Below the pieces are notes generated by a model. That model saw only the letters and a list, made by a program, of their open reading frames with translations, was not told the DNA's origin and searched no databases. A stretch of DNA of 64,000 nucleotides from Streptomyces sp. 135 (GTDB taxonomy: Bacteria; Actinomycetota; Actinomycetes; Streptomycetales; Streptomycetaceae): assembly GCF_020026305.1 (NCBI RefSeq), contig NZ_CP075691.1:1984001-2048000 (forward strand), given 5' to 3'. Every line of letters starts with the position of its first letter. Positions within the stretch are counted from its first letter, which is position 1. Below, one piece after another: positions 15,552 through 24,447 of the stretch. The position numbers and the translations under genes were made by a program.

Positions 15552-16543
15552 GTGGACGTCGGCGGGTACCGGATCGTTTCGCTGCTCGGCGAGAGCAGCA
15601 TGGGCCGTGTCCACCTCGCGCGGTCCGCGTCCGGGCAGCCGGTCGCCGTCAAGACGGTCCACGCGCGGCTCGCGGCCGACCCGGGCTTCCGTGAGCGCTT
15701 CCGGCGCGAGGCGGCCGCCGCGCGCGCCGTGACCGGGCGGTACTCGGCCGCCGTGCTCGACGCCGGTCCGGACGCGGCGGAGCCGTGGGTGGCGATCGAG
15801 TTCTGCGCGGGGCCCGGCCTGCCGGAAGCGGTGGGCACCTACGGTCCGCTGGGCGACGCCGAGCTGGGCGCGCTGGGCGCGGCGCTCGCCGAGGCCCTCG
15901 CGGGCGTGCACGCGGCGGGCGTCCTGCACCGTGCCGTGAAGCCGTCGAACGTCGTCGTCACCCGGGACGGTCCGAAGCTCCTCGGCCTCGGCGTCGCCGG
16001 GCGCGCGGCCGCCGAGAGCCTCGCCGCGGCCGGGCGGCCCCAGCTCGCCCGGCTTCCTCGCCCCGAGCTGCTGACGGGGACGCCCGGCCGGGGCCCGCCG
16101 CCGATGTGTTCGCGCTCGGCGCGGTCCTCGCGGTGGCGGCGACCGGCCGCGGCCCGTTCGGCTCGGGGCGCGCGCCCGAGGTGCTCTCCCGCACGCTGTA
16201 CGAGGAGCCGGACCTGCTCGGCGTGCCGGGCGACGCCTGGCCCTGGTTCCTCGGCCGCTGCCTGGCGCGCGACCCCGCGCGCCGCCCGTCGGTCCCGGAG
16301 GCACTGGCCTGGTGCGCGGGGCGGGCGGCCACGCCCCCGTGGTGGGAGACGGAGCCGATCGCCGGCCTGATCCGCCTCCAGGAGGACGAGATGGCGGAGC
16401 TGTCGACGTGGGACGCGGAGGGCGGCGCGGCCCCCGGTGACGAGATGGTCGACCTCGGCCTCCTGGGCGCCTTCGGTGCCGTTCCGCGAGAGCGGCCCGC
16501 CACCCCCGCCGCCGTCCCGACGGATCCCCGTTCCCCCTGGTGA
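15552..16543 (+). pseudogene. Degenerate Ser/Thr kinase-like gene, frameshifted
   Basis: A GTG start preceded by AAGGAG opens a bacterial Ser/Thr kinase fold: YRIVSLLGESSMGRVHLAR, then VAVK with the ATP-site lysine. The reading frame breaks near 16075-16090 in a run ACGGGGACG. One extra G would restore the sequence ELLTG-DARPGPAADVFALG and continue to a stop at 16541-16543. Kinase motifs are also altered: the glycine loop has SS for GG, HRD reads HRA, and DFG reads LGV. Thus it is a pseudokinase by residues and broken by frame. No transmembrane or sensor domain follows, and the C-terminal 60 residues are acidic. A sequencing error could explain the frame but not the motif losses. Confidence 0.8.
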
Positions 16544-16574
16544 CCACGGGGGCCAGGGGGCGTCAGCGGGGACG

Positions 16575-18077
16575 TCAGCGGCGCTGTCGCTTCCAGGGGC
16601 CGGTGATCGCCAGCAGGATGCCGGGCGACTGGATGCTCGCGTACAGCGTCCTTCCGTCGGGCGAGAAGGTGACGCCCGCGAACTCGCTGTACTTCGGGTC
16701 GTCCGCCGTGCCGGCGTTGAGTTCGTTGCGCGCGATGGGGTACGTCCGGCCGCGCTCCGTCGCACCGAACAGGTGCTGGACGCCGTCGCCGTCCTCCGCG
16801 ACGACCAGGCCGCCGTACGGCGAGACGGTGATGTTGTCGGGGCCGTCCAGGGCGCCGTCGCGGTCCGGGTCGGGGTTGACGCCGAGCAGGACCTTCAGGG
16901 TGAGGGTGCGGCGGCCGGGGTGGTAGAACCACACCTGTCCGTCGTGCTGGACGGGGCTCTCGCCGCGGGCGTAGGAGGCCACGATGTAGACGCCGCCGTC
17001 GCCCCACCACATGCCTTCGAGCTTGCGGGCGCGCGTGATGTCGCCGTCGTCGAACTGCTGGCGCACCGGCACCGTCCGCGCGTCGCGGTCGGGCACCTCC
17101 ACCCAGTCGACGCCGTACACCGTGCCGATCCTGGTGGCGCGGGAGAGGTCGTCGACGAAGCGGCCGCCGGAGTCGAAGCACTTGGGCGCCTTCAGGACGC
17201 CCGCGTCGTCGGCGAGGGTGCGCAGCCTGCCGCGGCCGTGCTCGAAGCCGTGCGGCGGGGTCCAGCGGTAGAGGAGGCCGTTGGGCCCCGAGGCGTCCTC
17301 GGTGAGGTAGAGGTGGCCGCGCCGAGGGTCGACGACGACGGCCTCGTGGGCGTAGCGGCCGAGGGCCTTGACGGGCTTGGGGGCGAGGTTGGCGCGGCGG
17401 TCATTGGGGCCTCCCCTGCTCGAACGCAGTTGAGAGCTTGGGGAAGGATCGACCTCGAAGACGTAGCCGTGGTCCTTGGTCATGCCGTTCTGGCCGGCCC
17501 TGTCCTCGGTCTCCTCGCAGGTCAGCCAGGTGCCCCAGGGGGTGCTGCCGCCGGCGCAGTTGGTGGCGGTGCCCGCGATGCCGACCCACTCGGCGACGTG
17601 CCCGTCGCGGCGGACCTCGACGACGGTGCAGCCGCCGGACGCGGCGGGGTCGTAGACGAGTCCGTCGGCGAGCGGGACGGGGTGCTTCCACTTGCTGCGG
17701 GGGCCGCTCAGCTCGTGGTTGTTGACGAGGAGGGTGGTGCCGCGCGGGCCCGCGAAGGCGGCGGTCCCGTCGTGGTTGGAGGGCGTGTACTCGCCGCTCT
17801 CCAGCCGGGTCTTCCCGCTGTGGGTGAGGACGCGGTACGAGAATCCCGCGGGCAGGGCCAGCAGGCCCTTCGGGTCGGGGATCAGCGGGCCGTAGCCGGG
17901 ACCGCCGTGGCCGCGCGCGTGCGTACCGTCCGCGGCGTCGGCGCCGTCGATGCCGTCGAACTCCGTGGCGGCGAGGGCGCCTGGCGCGGTGGCGAGCGCG
18001 CCGACGCTGCCGGCCAGGGCGATCCCCGCCCCGGTCATCGCGGAGCGTCTGGTGAAGTCCCTGCGGGCGAGCGACAT
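16575..18077 (-). CDS. Tat-exported PhoX family alkaline phosphatase
   Basis: A 500-residue protein of the PhoX/DUF839 family, calcium- and iron-dependent phosphatases that release phosphate from organic esters. It begins with a twin-arginine signal (LARRDFTRRSAMTGAG then an Ala-rich stretch) and is exported folded. Conserved strings include NNHELSGPRSKW, NCAGGSTPWGTWLTCEET and ALGRYAHEAVVVDP. After VFEVDP a 14-residue stretch (SPSSQLRSSRGGPN) interrupts the usual sequence; it is encoded by an apparent repeat element at 17403-17447. GGAGAG lies before the ATG. A PHO-box-like element upstream suggests phosphate control by PhoP. It converges with the kinase-like gene. Confidence 0.9.
   Translation of the reverse strand: MSLARRDFTRRSAMTGAGIALAGSVGALATAPGALAATEFDGIDGADAADGTHARGHGGPGYGPLIPDPKGLLALPAGFSYRVLTHSGKTRLESGEYTPSNHDGTAAFAGPRGTTLLVNNHELSGPRSKWKHPVPLADGLVYDPAASGGCTVVEVRRDGHVAEWVGIAGTATNCAGGSTPWGTWLTCEETEDRAGQNGMTKDHGYVFEVDPSPSSQLRSSRGGPNDRRANLAPKPVKALGRYAHEAVVVDPRRGHLYLTEDASGPNGLLYRWTPPHGFEHGRGRLRTLADDAGVLKAPKCFDSGGRFVDDLSRATRIGTVYGVDWVEVPDRDARTVPVRQQFDDGDITRARKLEGMWWGDGGVYIVASYARGESPVQHDGQVWFYHPGRRTLTLKVLLGVNPDPDRDGALDGPDNITVSPYGGLVVAEDGDGVQHLFGATERGRTYPIARNELNAGTADDPKYSEFAGVTFSPDGRTLYASIQSPGILLAITGPWKRQRR
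17403..17447. repeat. Palindromic repeat inserted in phoX
   Basis: About 42-45 bp with complementary ends (GGCCTCCCC on one side, GGGGAAGG on the other) and an internal GCTCGAAC / GTTGAGAGC pair. I know this sequence type as a dispersed palindromic repeat usually found between Streptomyces genes. Here it lies in the phoX reading frame, adds exactly 14 codons without a stop and keeps the frame. Other copies cannot be confirmed inside this window. Confidence 0.6.
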
Positions 18078-18155
18078 GGTCTCTCCTGAGGCGCGAAGGC
18101 GGAATTCGTAGGACCGGACCGGCCATCGGGCTGCCGTCGGCGAAACGGTCCCGCC

Positions 18156-18177
18156 TCCGCTTGAACGGCGGTTGAAC
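18156..18177 (-). promoter_or_regulatory. PHO box (PhoP site) upstream of phoX
   Basis: On the reverse strand two 11-bp direct units, GTTCAACCGCC and GTTCAAGCGGA, lie head to tail. This matches the known Streptomyces PhoP direct-repeat unit (GTTCACC plus four bases). A further GTTCAC occurs at 18206-18211. The position, about 80 bp upstream of phoX, fits activation under phosphate starvation. Confidence 0.75.
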
Positions 18178-18280
18178 GCCGTCCGACGCCGAAGGGCCAC
18201 CTTCCGTGAACCTGACCGTCCTCCGGTGAGCGGGACGCTCCCGCTCACCGGACGGCTGGCTCACCGGACGGCCGGCTCCG

Positions 18281-19741
18281 TCACAGGCCCTGCTGCGACC
18301 TCGCCTTGAAGGCCGCCTTCCGTGCTTCCTTGGCCACCTTCTTGTCGGGGTGCAGCCGCCCCATCGCTTCGAGGACGTCCGCCGTGGCGGGGTGCTCCAC
18401 GCGCCACGCCGTGGCGAAGAAGCCGCTGTGCTGCTGGGCGAGGCCCTCGACGAGGCCCTGGAGCTCCTCGGAGTTGCCCTCGGCGGCGAGCTGCGCGGCG
18501 ATCGTGTCGATGGTCAGCCAGAAGACGAGCGCCTCCGACGGCGCGGGCACGTCGGCGGCGCCGTGCTCGGCGAGCCACACCCGGGCGAGCCCGCCGAGCT
18601 CCGGGTCGTCGAGCACTTCGCGCAGCGCGGGCTCCGCCTCGTCGCCGACCAGGGACAGCGCCTGCTGGCAGCGGAGCCTGCGCAGCGGCGCGCCCTCGTC
18701 GCCGCCGCGCGCCGCGGCCAGCAACTCCCGTGCCGCGCCGAGCGGTTCGTGCCGGTCGAGCCACTGCTCGATCTCGGCCTGCGCGGCGGCCTGCGGGAAG
18801 CCGGAGGTGCCCTCCAGGAGCACGTCCGCACCCTTGTCGGCGAGTTCGCCGACGGCCGGCGCGTCGACGCCGGCCTCCAGCATGCGGGCGCGGATGCCGT
18901 AGAGGCCGAGCGGGGTGAGCCGCACCATGCCGTAGCGGGTGACGTCCTCGTCGTCGACCGGCGCGGGCTCGGCCACCGGGCCCGTTTCGTCGATCTCCGC
19001 CATGAGGGCCTCGTCGACCGGCTGGTACTCGACCAGGCCGAGCGGTTCGAAGAGGCGGAACTGGTCGTCGAGCTTCATCATCGCGTCCGACACCTGCTCC
19101 AGGACGTCGTCCGTGGGCTCGCCCATGTCGTCGGGGACGATCATCGAGGCGGCGAGCGCGGGCAGCGGCACCGGGCCCTCACCGCCCGCGGCGTCGCCCA
19201 CGGTGAGCAGGTAGAGGTTGCCGAGGACGCCGTCCAGGAAGTCCGCCTCGGCCTGCGGGTCCCAGCCGAGCTCGGCGAAGTCGACCTCGCCCTTCTCCTC
19301 CAGGACGTCGAGGAGGTCCTCCATGTCGGGCACGGTGGCGTCCGCGTACACGGTGTCGAGGGCGCCGAGCCAGATGCCGAGGACGTCCTGCGGGCCGCCG
19401 GAGGAGAGCAGCGCGAGCTCCTCGCCCTGGGTGACGGTGCCCTCCCCGCCCTCCTCCTGTGCGTCCGCGACCTCCACCAGGCCGGTGTCCACGGCGATCC
19501 GCCAGGCCTCGCTCGCGTACGCCGCCGCGTCGGGGTCACCCGCGTCGAGCCCCAGCTCGGCGGCGGCCGCAGGGAGCTGGGCCTCGACGAGTTCGCCGCC
19601 CGCGCCGACCCTGGTCCCAGGACCTGCCCAGCGGGCGAGCCGCACGGCGCGGGAGAGCAGCGGTGTGGCGAGCGCGGCCCGCGCGAGCTCCGCTTCGGAG
19701 TGCAGCAGCACCGGCGGCAGGGTGGCGGGGCTTACGGACAT
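18281..19741 (-). CDS. Conserved hypothetical, acidic helical protein
   Basis: A 486-residue soluble, acidic protein that I do not recognise by function. The first 100 residues resemble a cytosolic helical domain (LLSRAVRLARWAG, EAWRIAVDTGLVEV). The middle is rich in Asp/Glu with VTRYGMVRLTPLGLYGIRARM. The C-terminal part has HEAT-like helix pairs (LRRLRCQQALSLVGDEAEPALREVL, quoted in part: ALSLVGDEAEPALREVL), followed by a basic tail KKVAKEARKAAFKARSQQGL. GGAGGAG lies upstream of the ATG. No membrane segments are seen. HEAT-like helices would suit a scaffold or chaperone-like role, which is speculation. Confidence 0.75.
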   Translation of the reverse strand: MSVSPATLPPVLLHSEAELARAALATPLLSRAVRLARWAGPGTRVGAGGELVEAQLPAAAAELGLDAGDPDAAAYASEAWRIAVDTGLVEVADAQEEGGEGTVTQGEELALLSSGGPQDVLGIWLGALDTVYADATVPDMEDLLDVLEEKGEVDFAELGWDPQAEADFLDGVLGNLYLLTVGDAAGGEGPVPLPALAASMIVPDDMGEPTDDVLEQVSDAMMKLDDQFRLFEPLGLVEYQPVDEALMAEIDETGPVAEPAPVDDEDVTRYGMVRLTPLGLYGIRARMLEAGVDAPAVGELADKGADVLLEGTSGFPQAAAQAEIEQWLDRHEPLGAARELLAAARGGDEGAPLRRLRCQQALSLVGDEAEPALREVLDDPELGGLARVWLAEHGAADVPAPSEALVFWLTIDTIAAQLAAEGNSEELQGLVEGLAQQHSGFFATAWRVEHPATADVLEAMGRLHPDKKVAKEARKAAFKARSQQGL

Positions 19742-19877
19742 CGGCTGGTTCTCCTCCGAGGGTGCGGGGCGCCGAGGGTACGGGTCGGCAAGGCGCAAGC
19801 CTAGACGGATTTGGCCGTATGCCGCCCGGTTCATGTCCCTGTCAGAAGACGTACAGGCGACGGGCACCCGCAGAACC

Positions 19878-19906
19878 TTGACAACTCCCCTGGTCACGCA
19901 CGAGAT
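19878..19906 (+). promoter_or_regulatory. Candidate promoter for the secreted nuclease gene
   Basis: A perfect TTGACA (19878-19883) is followed 17 bp later by CGAGAT (19901-19906). It lies in the 304-bp stretch 19742-20045 between divergent genes, which otherwise contains only the 9-bp tandem repeats listed separately. Confidence 0.5.
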
Positions 19907-19965
19907 TGACGCGCGTAGAGCGCCCGCTCGGGACGCCTCTCACCCTCCGTGTCCTCGCTGTCCGC

Positions 19966-20019
19966 CCTGTCCTGCCTGTCTTGCCTGTCCTGCCTGTCTT
20001 GCCTGTCTTGCCTGTCTCC
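19966..20019. repeat. 9-bp tandem repeat (CCTGTCYTG)6
   Basis: Six head-to-tail 9-mers, CCTGTCCTG or CCTGTCTTG with the last as CCTGTCTCC, sit directly between the promoter and start codon of the secreted nuclease gene. Perfect small-period repeats are rare in Streptomyces DNA. Because the array lies in the 5' leader, copy number could change the leader length but not the reading frame. Confidence 0.85.
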
Positions 20020-20045
20020 CCTCACCCCTCATCCGGAGTTCCCTG

Positions 20046-21747
20046 ATGCCTCACATACCGAGATCCGCCGCCGTCGGTGCCGTCGTCACCACCGCCCTCG
20101 CGGCCGGCCTGCTCGCCGTCTCCTCCCCCGCCGCCTCGGCCGACGAGGTCCGCGTCCACGACATCCAGGGCACCACCCGTCTCTCGCCGCTGGCCGGGCA
20201 GCAGGTCACGGACGTGCGCGGCATCGTGACCGGCGTCCGCGGCTACGATCTGGATCCAAGCGGACGGCGACGCCACCAGCGACCGTCAGGCTCGTCCCGG
20301 CAACGTCGGTGGCCCGCCCCGTCCGGCGGTCCGGAGTCGCCGAACGTCCGTCCGGCTCGGCGCGAAGTCCGTGCCCTCCCGGTACGCGCCCGCCGGTGAC
20401 CCCGCGCAGGACGGCAGCGTCAACGGCCTGCCGCTGAAGCCCCGTACGTACGCCCTGGACCTGTACGAGTCCCTGGAGGGCATGAACGTGAGCGTCGGCA
20501 GCTCGCGCGTGGTCGGGGCGACCGACGCGTACAACGAGCTGTGGGTGACGGTGAAACCCCACGAGAACCGCAACCGGCGCGGCGGCGCCGTCTACGGCTC
20601 CTACGACGCGCAGAACGGCGGCCGGCTCCAGATCCAGCAGCTCGCGCCCGTCTCCGAGCGGCCCTTCCCGAAGGCGAATGTCGGCGACGTCCTGAAGGGC
20701 GGCGCCGAAGGACCCCTGGACTTCAACCAGTTCGGCGGCTACACCCTCGTCGCCCGCGAGCTGGGCGACGTCCGCGACAAGGGTCTCGTACGGGAGAAGA
20801 CGCGCCGCCAGGCCAGGAGTGAGCTGGCGGTGGCCACGTACAACGTGGAAAACCTCGACCCGGCCGACCCGCAGGAGAAGTTCGACGCGCTGGCCGGGGC
20901 CGTCGTGACGAACCTCGCCTCGCCCGACATCGTCGCCCTGGAGGAGATCCAGGACGACAACGGCGCGAAGAACGACGGCACGGTCTCGGCGGGCGCGACC
21001 CTGAAGAAGTTCACGGACGCGATCGTCGCGGCGGGCGGGCCGCGCTACGAGTGGCGGTCCATCGACCCGGTGAACAACAAGGACGGCGGTGAGCCCGGCG
21101 GCAACATCCGCCAGGTCTTCCTCTTCAACCCAGAGCGGGTCTCCTTCACCGAGCGCGCGGGCGGCGACGCGACGACGGCCACCGAGGTCGTACGGTCGGG
21201 CAAGCGCGCCGCGCTGAGCCACTCCCCCGGCCGGATCGACCCGCAGAACGCGGCGTGGACCAACAGCCGTAAGCCACTGGCCGGCGAGTTCGTCTTCCGC
21301 GGCCGCACGGTCTTCGTGATCGCCAACCACTTCGGGTCCAAGGGCGGCGACGAGGGGCTCACCTCGCACCACCAGCCGCCGGTGCGCTCCTCGGAGACGC
21401 AGCGGCTGAAGCAGGCGCAGGCCGTGAACGGCTTCGTGAAGGACATCCGCGCGGTGGAGCGGAAGGCGGACGTCGTCGTGCTCGGCGACATCAACGACTT
21501 CGAGTTCTCGGCGACCACCAAGGCCCTCACCGACGGCGGGGCGCTGCGCGCGGCCGTCACGTCGCTGCCCGAGAGCGAGCGCTACTCGTACGTCTACCAG
21601 GGCAACTCGCAGGTCCTCGACCAGATCCTGATCAGCCCCGGGGTGGGGGACGAGGACGACTTCTCCTACGACAGTGTGCACATCAACGCGGAGTTCACCG
21701 AGCAGAACAGCGATCACGACCCGCAGGTGCTGCGCTTCGAGCCGTAA
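20046..21747 (+). pseudogene. Secreted endonuclease/exonuclease/phosphatase gene, N-terminal frameshift
   Basis: The ATG at 20046 starts a Sec signal peptide (AAVGAVVTTALAAGLLAVSS, cleavage near ASADEV) and the usual secreted-nuclease beginning VHDIQGTTRLSPL, VRGIVTGVRGY. The frame is then lost between 20247 and 20251: WIQADGDATSD continues in the +1 frame. The segment between about 20285 and 20370 is also much shorter than in the ExeM/NucH family, lacking the middle OB-like domain. From 20371 on, the catalytic part is intact: ATYNVENL, VALEEIQDD, NHFGSKGGD, VLGDINDFE and NSDHDPQVL. It probably makes no secreted enzyme unless translation starts again inside. A sequence error would not explain the missing segment. 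Confidence 0.75.
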
Positions 21748-21768
21748 CCGGGGCAGGCGCCGGCCGGC

Positions 21769-22539
21769 TCACCCGTAGAGGTGGTGCAGCCAGTCCTGCC
21801 AGGCCAGTTCGGTGCGTTTGGTGTCCGCCTGCGGGCCGAAGTCGTGCACGCTGACGCGCACCGGCGCGCCGGAGTGGTTGCGGCCGAAGAAGCGGTGCAG
21901 GGCGTCGTCCGTCCGCAGGCCGATGAAGTACCGGCTGCGGAAGTCGATCACCGCGTCGAGTTCCTCGCCGGGGGCCTCCACGCGGACCCGGGCGCCCTCG
22001 GCCGCGTCGTCGGGCAGGCCGAGGGCGCGGGCGAGGCGCGTGAAGGCATCCGGGGTGACCGAGGTGGGCGGGCCATTGAGCGCGGAGAAGACGGCGGGGC
22101 GGCCCGCGAAGTACGCCATGTACTGGCGCAGCGTGTGCAGGTGGAAGTCGGTGTGCCTGATGGCGTCGTCGTACCGGCGGTCCCAGTCGTCGGCGAAGGA
22201 GCCCCGCTGGACGTAGCGCAGCCAGGAGCGCCGGCCGCCGTCGCGCGGCTCTATGGTGTGGTCGAGCTGGTCCAGCCGGTCGGGGGGCCGGCCGGGCCCG
22301 TGGTCGGCGCCCTGGACGCGGGCGGTGAGGCGGTGCGGCGGCTCCCAGCGGGTGACGGTGCCGCCGAAGGGGGCGGCGCCGCCCTCGCGCGGCTCGTACT
22401 TCATGGGCCACAGCCAGCCGCCGGTGCCGGTGGTGAGGGCGGCCCAGACCTCGGCGGGGGAACCCTCGACCTCGAACTCCCGGGCGATCTCGAAGCGCTT
22501 GCCGCCGTCGGCGGGGCCTTTCGCGGGGACGTCCAGCAT
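21769..22539 (-). CDS. SRPBCC domain protein (AHSA1-like)
   Basis: A 256-residue soluble protein. The first half has the START-like fold: FEIAREFEVEGSPAEVWAAL at the N-terminus, then TVTRWEPPHRLTARV and a helix near IRHTDFHLHTLRQYMAYFAG. This is the AHSA1/SRPBCC family, which binds hydrophobic ligands or acts as a chaperone activator. The second half, with DFRSRYFIGLRTDDALHRFF, is a divergent repeat of similar length whose function is unknown. No motif identifies a ligand. It converges with the nuclease gene, ending 21 bp after it. Confidence 0.8.
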   Translation of the reverse strand: MLDVPAKGPADGGKRFEIAREFEVEGSPAEVWAALTTGTGGWLWPMKYEPREGGAAPFGGTVTRWEPPHRLTARVQGADHGPGRPPDRLDQLDHTIEPRDGGRRSWLRYVQRGSFADDWDRRYDDAIRHTDFHLHTLRQYMAYFAGRPAVFSALNGPPTSVTPDAFTRLARALGLPDDAAEGARVRVEAPGEELDAVIDFRSRYFIGLRTDDALHRFFGRNHSGAPVRVSVHDFGPQADTKRTELAWQDWLHHLYG

Positions 22540-22610
22540 CCCCCCACCGTCCCGCCGCCCCCTACCCCTGTCCAGGCGGGCGGAGCCGTCGGTGGCGGGG
22601 CGCCCGGAAT

Positions 22611-23393
22611 CTACGCATGGCTCGGTAGGAAGTTGTACGCCGGCCGGTACCGGGCGACCGAGTCGCCGCTCGCGACCCCGGGGAACTCCTGCACGCGCCG
22701 CCACTCGGGCGTCGGTGATCCCACGCCGTCGCCGGCGGCGGCGAGCGCGTCGATGTGGGCCTGCTCGCTCTCCCACTCCGCGTAGTTGACGACCTTCGTG
22801 CCGTCCGTACTGACGTGGAAGTGCGCGGCGATCAGCGCCCCGCCCCGGACCGGATCGCTGTTCAGGGCGTCCAGCACGCCGTCCACCCAGGCGCGCTGGC
22901 GATCGGCGTCGGGACCCTCGAAGTCCACTTCCACGATCACGACGGCGCCGGGCTCGCGCCCCGAGCGCCCCGAGCGCCCCACGCGTCCCGCGCCGTCCGG
23001 CCAGCTGCGGTACAGCCGTGTCTTGGCGAGGGCGAGGCGTTCTATGCCCGGCACGGTGGCGTCGATGTCCGCGTTGCGCGCGTCCCTGCCGTTCTCCGCG
23101 CTCGCGAAGAACTCCTGGTACGCCTGCTCGTCCCGCCACTGCGAGTGGTGCAGGACCGTCGAGCCGTCGGAGCCCGCGTACACCGCGTAGGACAGGAGTC
23201 CCTCATGCGGCCAGGGGCGGCTCCGCCAGACCCGCGCGATGGTGTCCAGGGTGGCGCGCTGCCGTTCGGGCGAGCCGGTGCTCCAGGTGCTGAGGAAGGT
23301 GAGGCCCGCGTCGGGGCGGGCCGGGTCGGGATGGGTGCCGGTGCTCTGGGTCGTGGTCGCAGTGGTCGCAGAAGTCGCAGTGGTCGCAGACAT
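22611..23393 (-). CDS. ABM-domain (antibiotic biosynthesis monooxygenase-like) protein
   Basis: A 260-residue protein with two alpha+beta barrels of the dimeric ABM type in tandem, about residues 25-125 and 135-255. Each ends in the usual pattern: YAVYAGSDGSTVLHHSQWRD and STDGTKVVNYAEWESEQAHI. ABM proteins are quinone-forming monooxygenases or haem-degrading enzymes; many are uncharacterised. The Thr/Ala-rich start (SATTATSATTATTTQ) is encoded by a 9-bp-like tandem repeat. The ATG at 23393 is chosen; upstream in-frame starts at 23471 and 23474 are possible. It is alone, with no pathway context. Confidence 0.82.
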   Translation of the reverse strand: MSATTATSATTATTTQSTGTHPDPARPDAGLTFLSTWSTGSPERQRATLDTIARVWRSRPWPHEGLLSYAVYAGSDGSTVLHHSQWRDEQAYQEFFASAENGRDARNADIDATVPGIERLALAKTRLYRSWPDGAGRVGRSGRSGREPGAVVIVEVDFEGPDADRQRAWVDGVLDALNSDPVRGGALIAAHFHVSTDGTKVVNYAEWESEQAHIDALAAAGDGVGSPTPEWRRVQEFPGVASGDSVARYRPAYNFLPSHA

Positions 23394-23486
23394 GGCTGTC
23401 CGTCCGTCTCGGTGCGGGTGGGTCCGGAGCCGGTACGGGCCCGGCTCCGTGCACGCCTCATGCTCGGACATCAACCATGGTTCAGG

Positions 23487-24290
23487 TCAAGCGCGTTCGG
23501 GGTCCGGTACGGTCACCGCGCCGAGGACGGGGCGCTTCGCCTCCCGGCCGTCGCCCGAGGAGCGGCCCCGCACCCGCCGCCACAGCCACGGGCCCATGAA
23601 CCCGGTGAACCAGCGTGCGTGCGCCGTCGCCTCCCCCCACACCGACACCGGGGCGAGCGGCGGCAGCGTGGCCAGCCAGCCCTCGTGGCCGGGCAGGCCG
23701 AGGGCGTCCGCCATCCCGGCGGCGATCCTGGCGTGGCCCAGCGGGCTCGCGTGCATGCGGTCGCCGCTCCACAGCCGCGGGTCGCTGGTGATCCGGTGCG
23801 GGAAGGTATCGAGCACCGTCACGCCGTGCCGGTCGGCGGCGGCCCGGATCCGGGCGTTCAGGTCCAGGACGCGGGGCAGCGCTCGCCGCGCGAGCGGGGA
23901 GATCCGCCCGATGTCCGGGAAGGTCACGGTGGCCACGTGGGCGCCGGCCGCGGTGAGTTCGGTGAACATCTCCTCGAGGTCGGCGGCGACGCGGGCCGCG
24001 TCGAAGCCGCTCGGCCGCACCAGGTCGTTCATGCCCGCCATGACGGTCACCAGGTCCGGCTTCATCGCGAGCGCGGGGCCGAGCTGCTCCGCCTTGATCA
24101 GCGCGGTCCGCCGGCCGCGGACGGCGAGGTTGGCGTAGAGGAGGTCGGGGTTCACCGAGGCGAGGATCTCGGCGAGCCGATCGGCCCAGCCCCGGTAGCC
24201 GCGCGCCTCATCACCGTCCCCGAGGCCCTCCGTCTGGCTGTCTCCGATCGCGACGTAGCGTGCGTACGGATGGTGCTGCGTGGTGGTCAT
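23487..24290 (-). CDS. SGNH/GDSL hydrolase
   Basis: A 267-residue cytoplasmic hydrolase. Block I is YVAIGDSQTEGLGDG with the nucleophile Ser; block II Gly is in LAVRGRR; block III is AGMNDLVRP; block V has the Asp/His pair in SGDRMHASPLGH. These are the four SGNH catalytic positions, so an esterase or lipase-type activity is expected. It lacks a signal peptide and ends with a basic arm (WLWRRVRGRSSG). GAGGAAG precedes the ATG. It follows the holin-like operon but is separated by about 160 bp. The substrate is not predictable. Confidence 0.9.
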   Translation of the reverse strand: MTTTQHHPYARYVAIGDSQTEGLGDGDEARGYRGWADRLAEILASVNPDLLYANLAVRGRRTALIKAEQLGPALAMKPDLVTVMAGMNDLVRPSGFDAARVAADLEEMFTELTAAGAHVATVTFPDIGRISPLARRALPRVLDLNARIRAAADRHGVTVLDTFPHRITSDPRLWSGDRMHASPLGHARIAAGMADALGLPGHEGWLATLPPLAPVSVWGEATAHARWFTGFMGPWLWRRVRGRSSGDGREAKRPVLGAVTVPDPERA

Positions 24291-24447
24291 GGGCCGAGCT
24301 TCCTCCGGGCACCTGACCTCGTCAACGCGGCCTTTCGGCGGCGAGGGGCGGCCGGGCGGGATTCCGCGGCATGTCGTTGTCCGCGGTTCTCCGCCCGGCC
24401 GCTCCCTGGAGCCCACAGGGCAGCCCAGGGCCGCCCCTTTGCCGCCG

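Noticed and set aside
19966..20019. CRISPR-like array
   Set aside because: The 9-bp units are contiguous, with no spacers, and no cas genes are near.
22611..23393. Antibiotic biosynthesis gene cluster suggested by the ABM protein
   Set aside because: No synthase, resistance or tailoring genes are adjacent; ABM domains are frequent in unrelated proteins.
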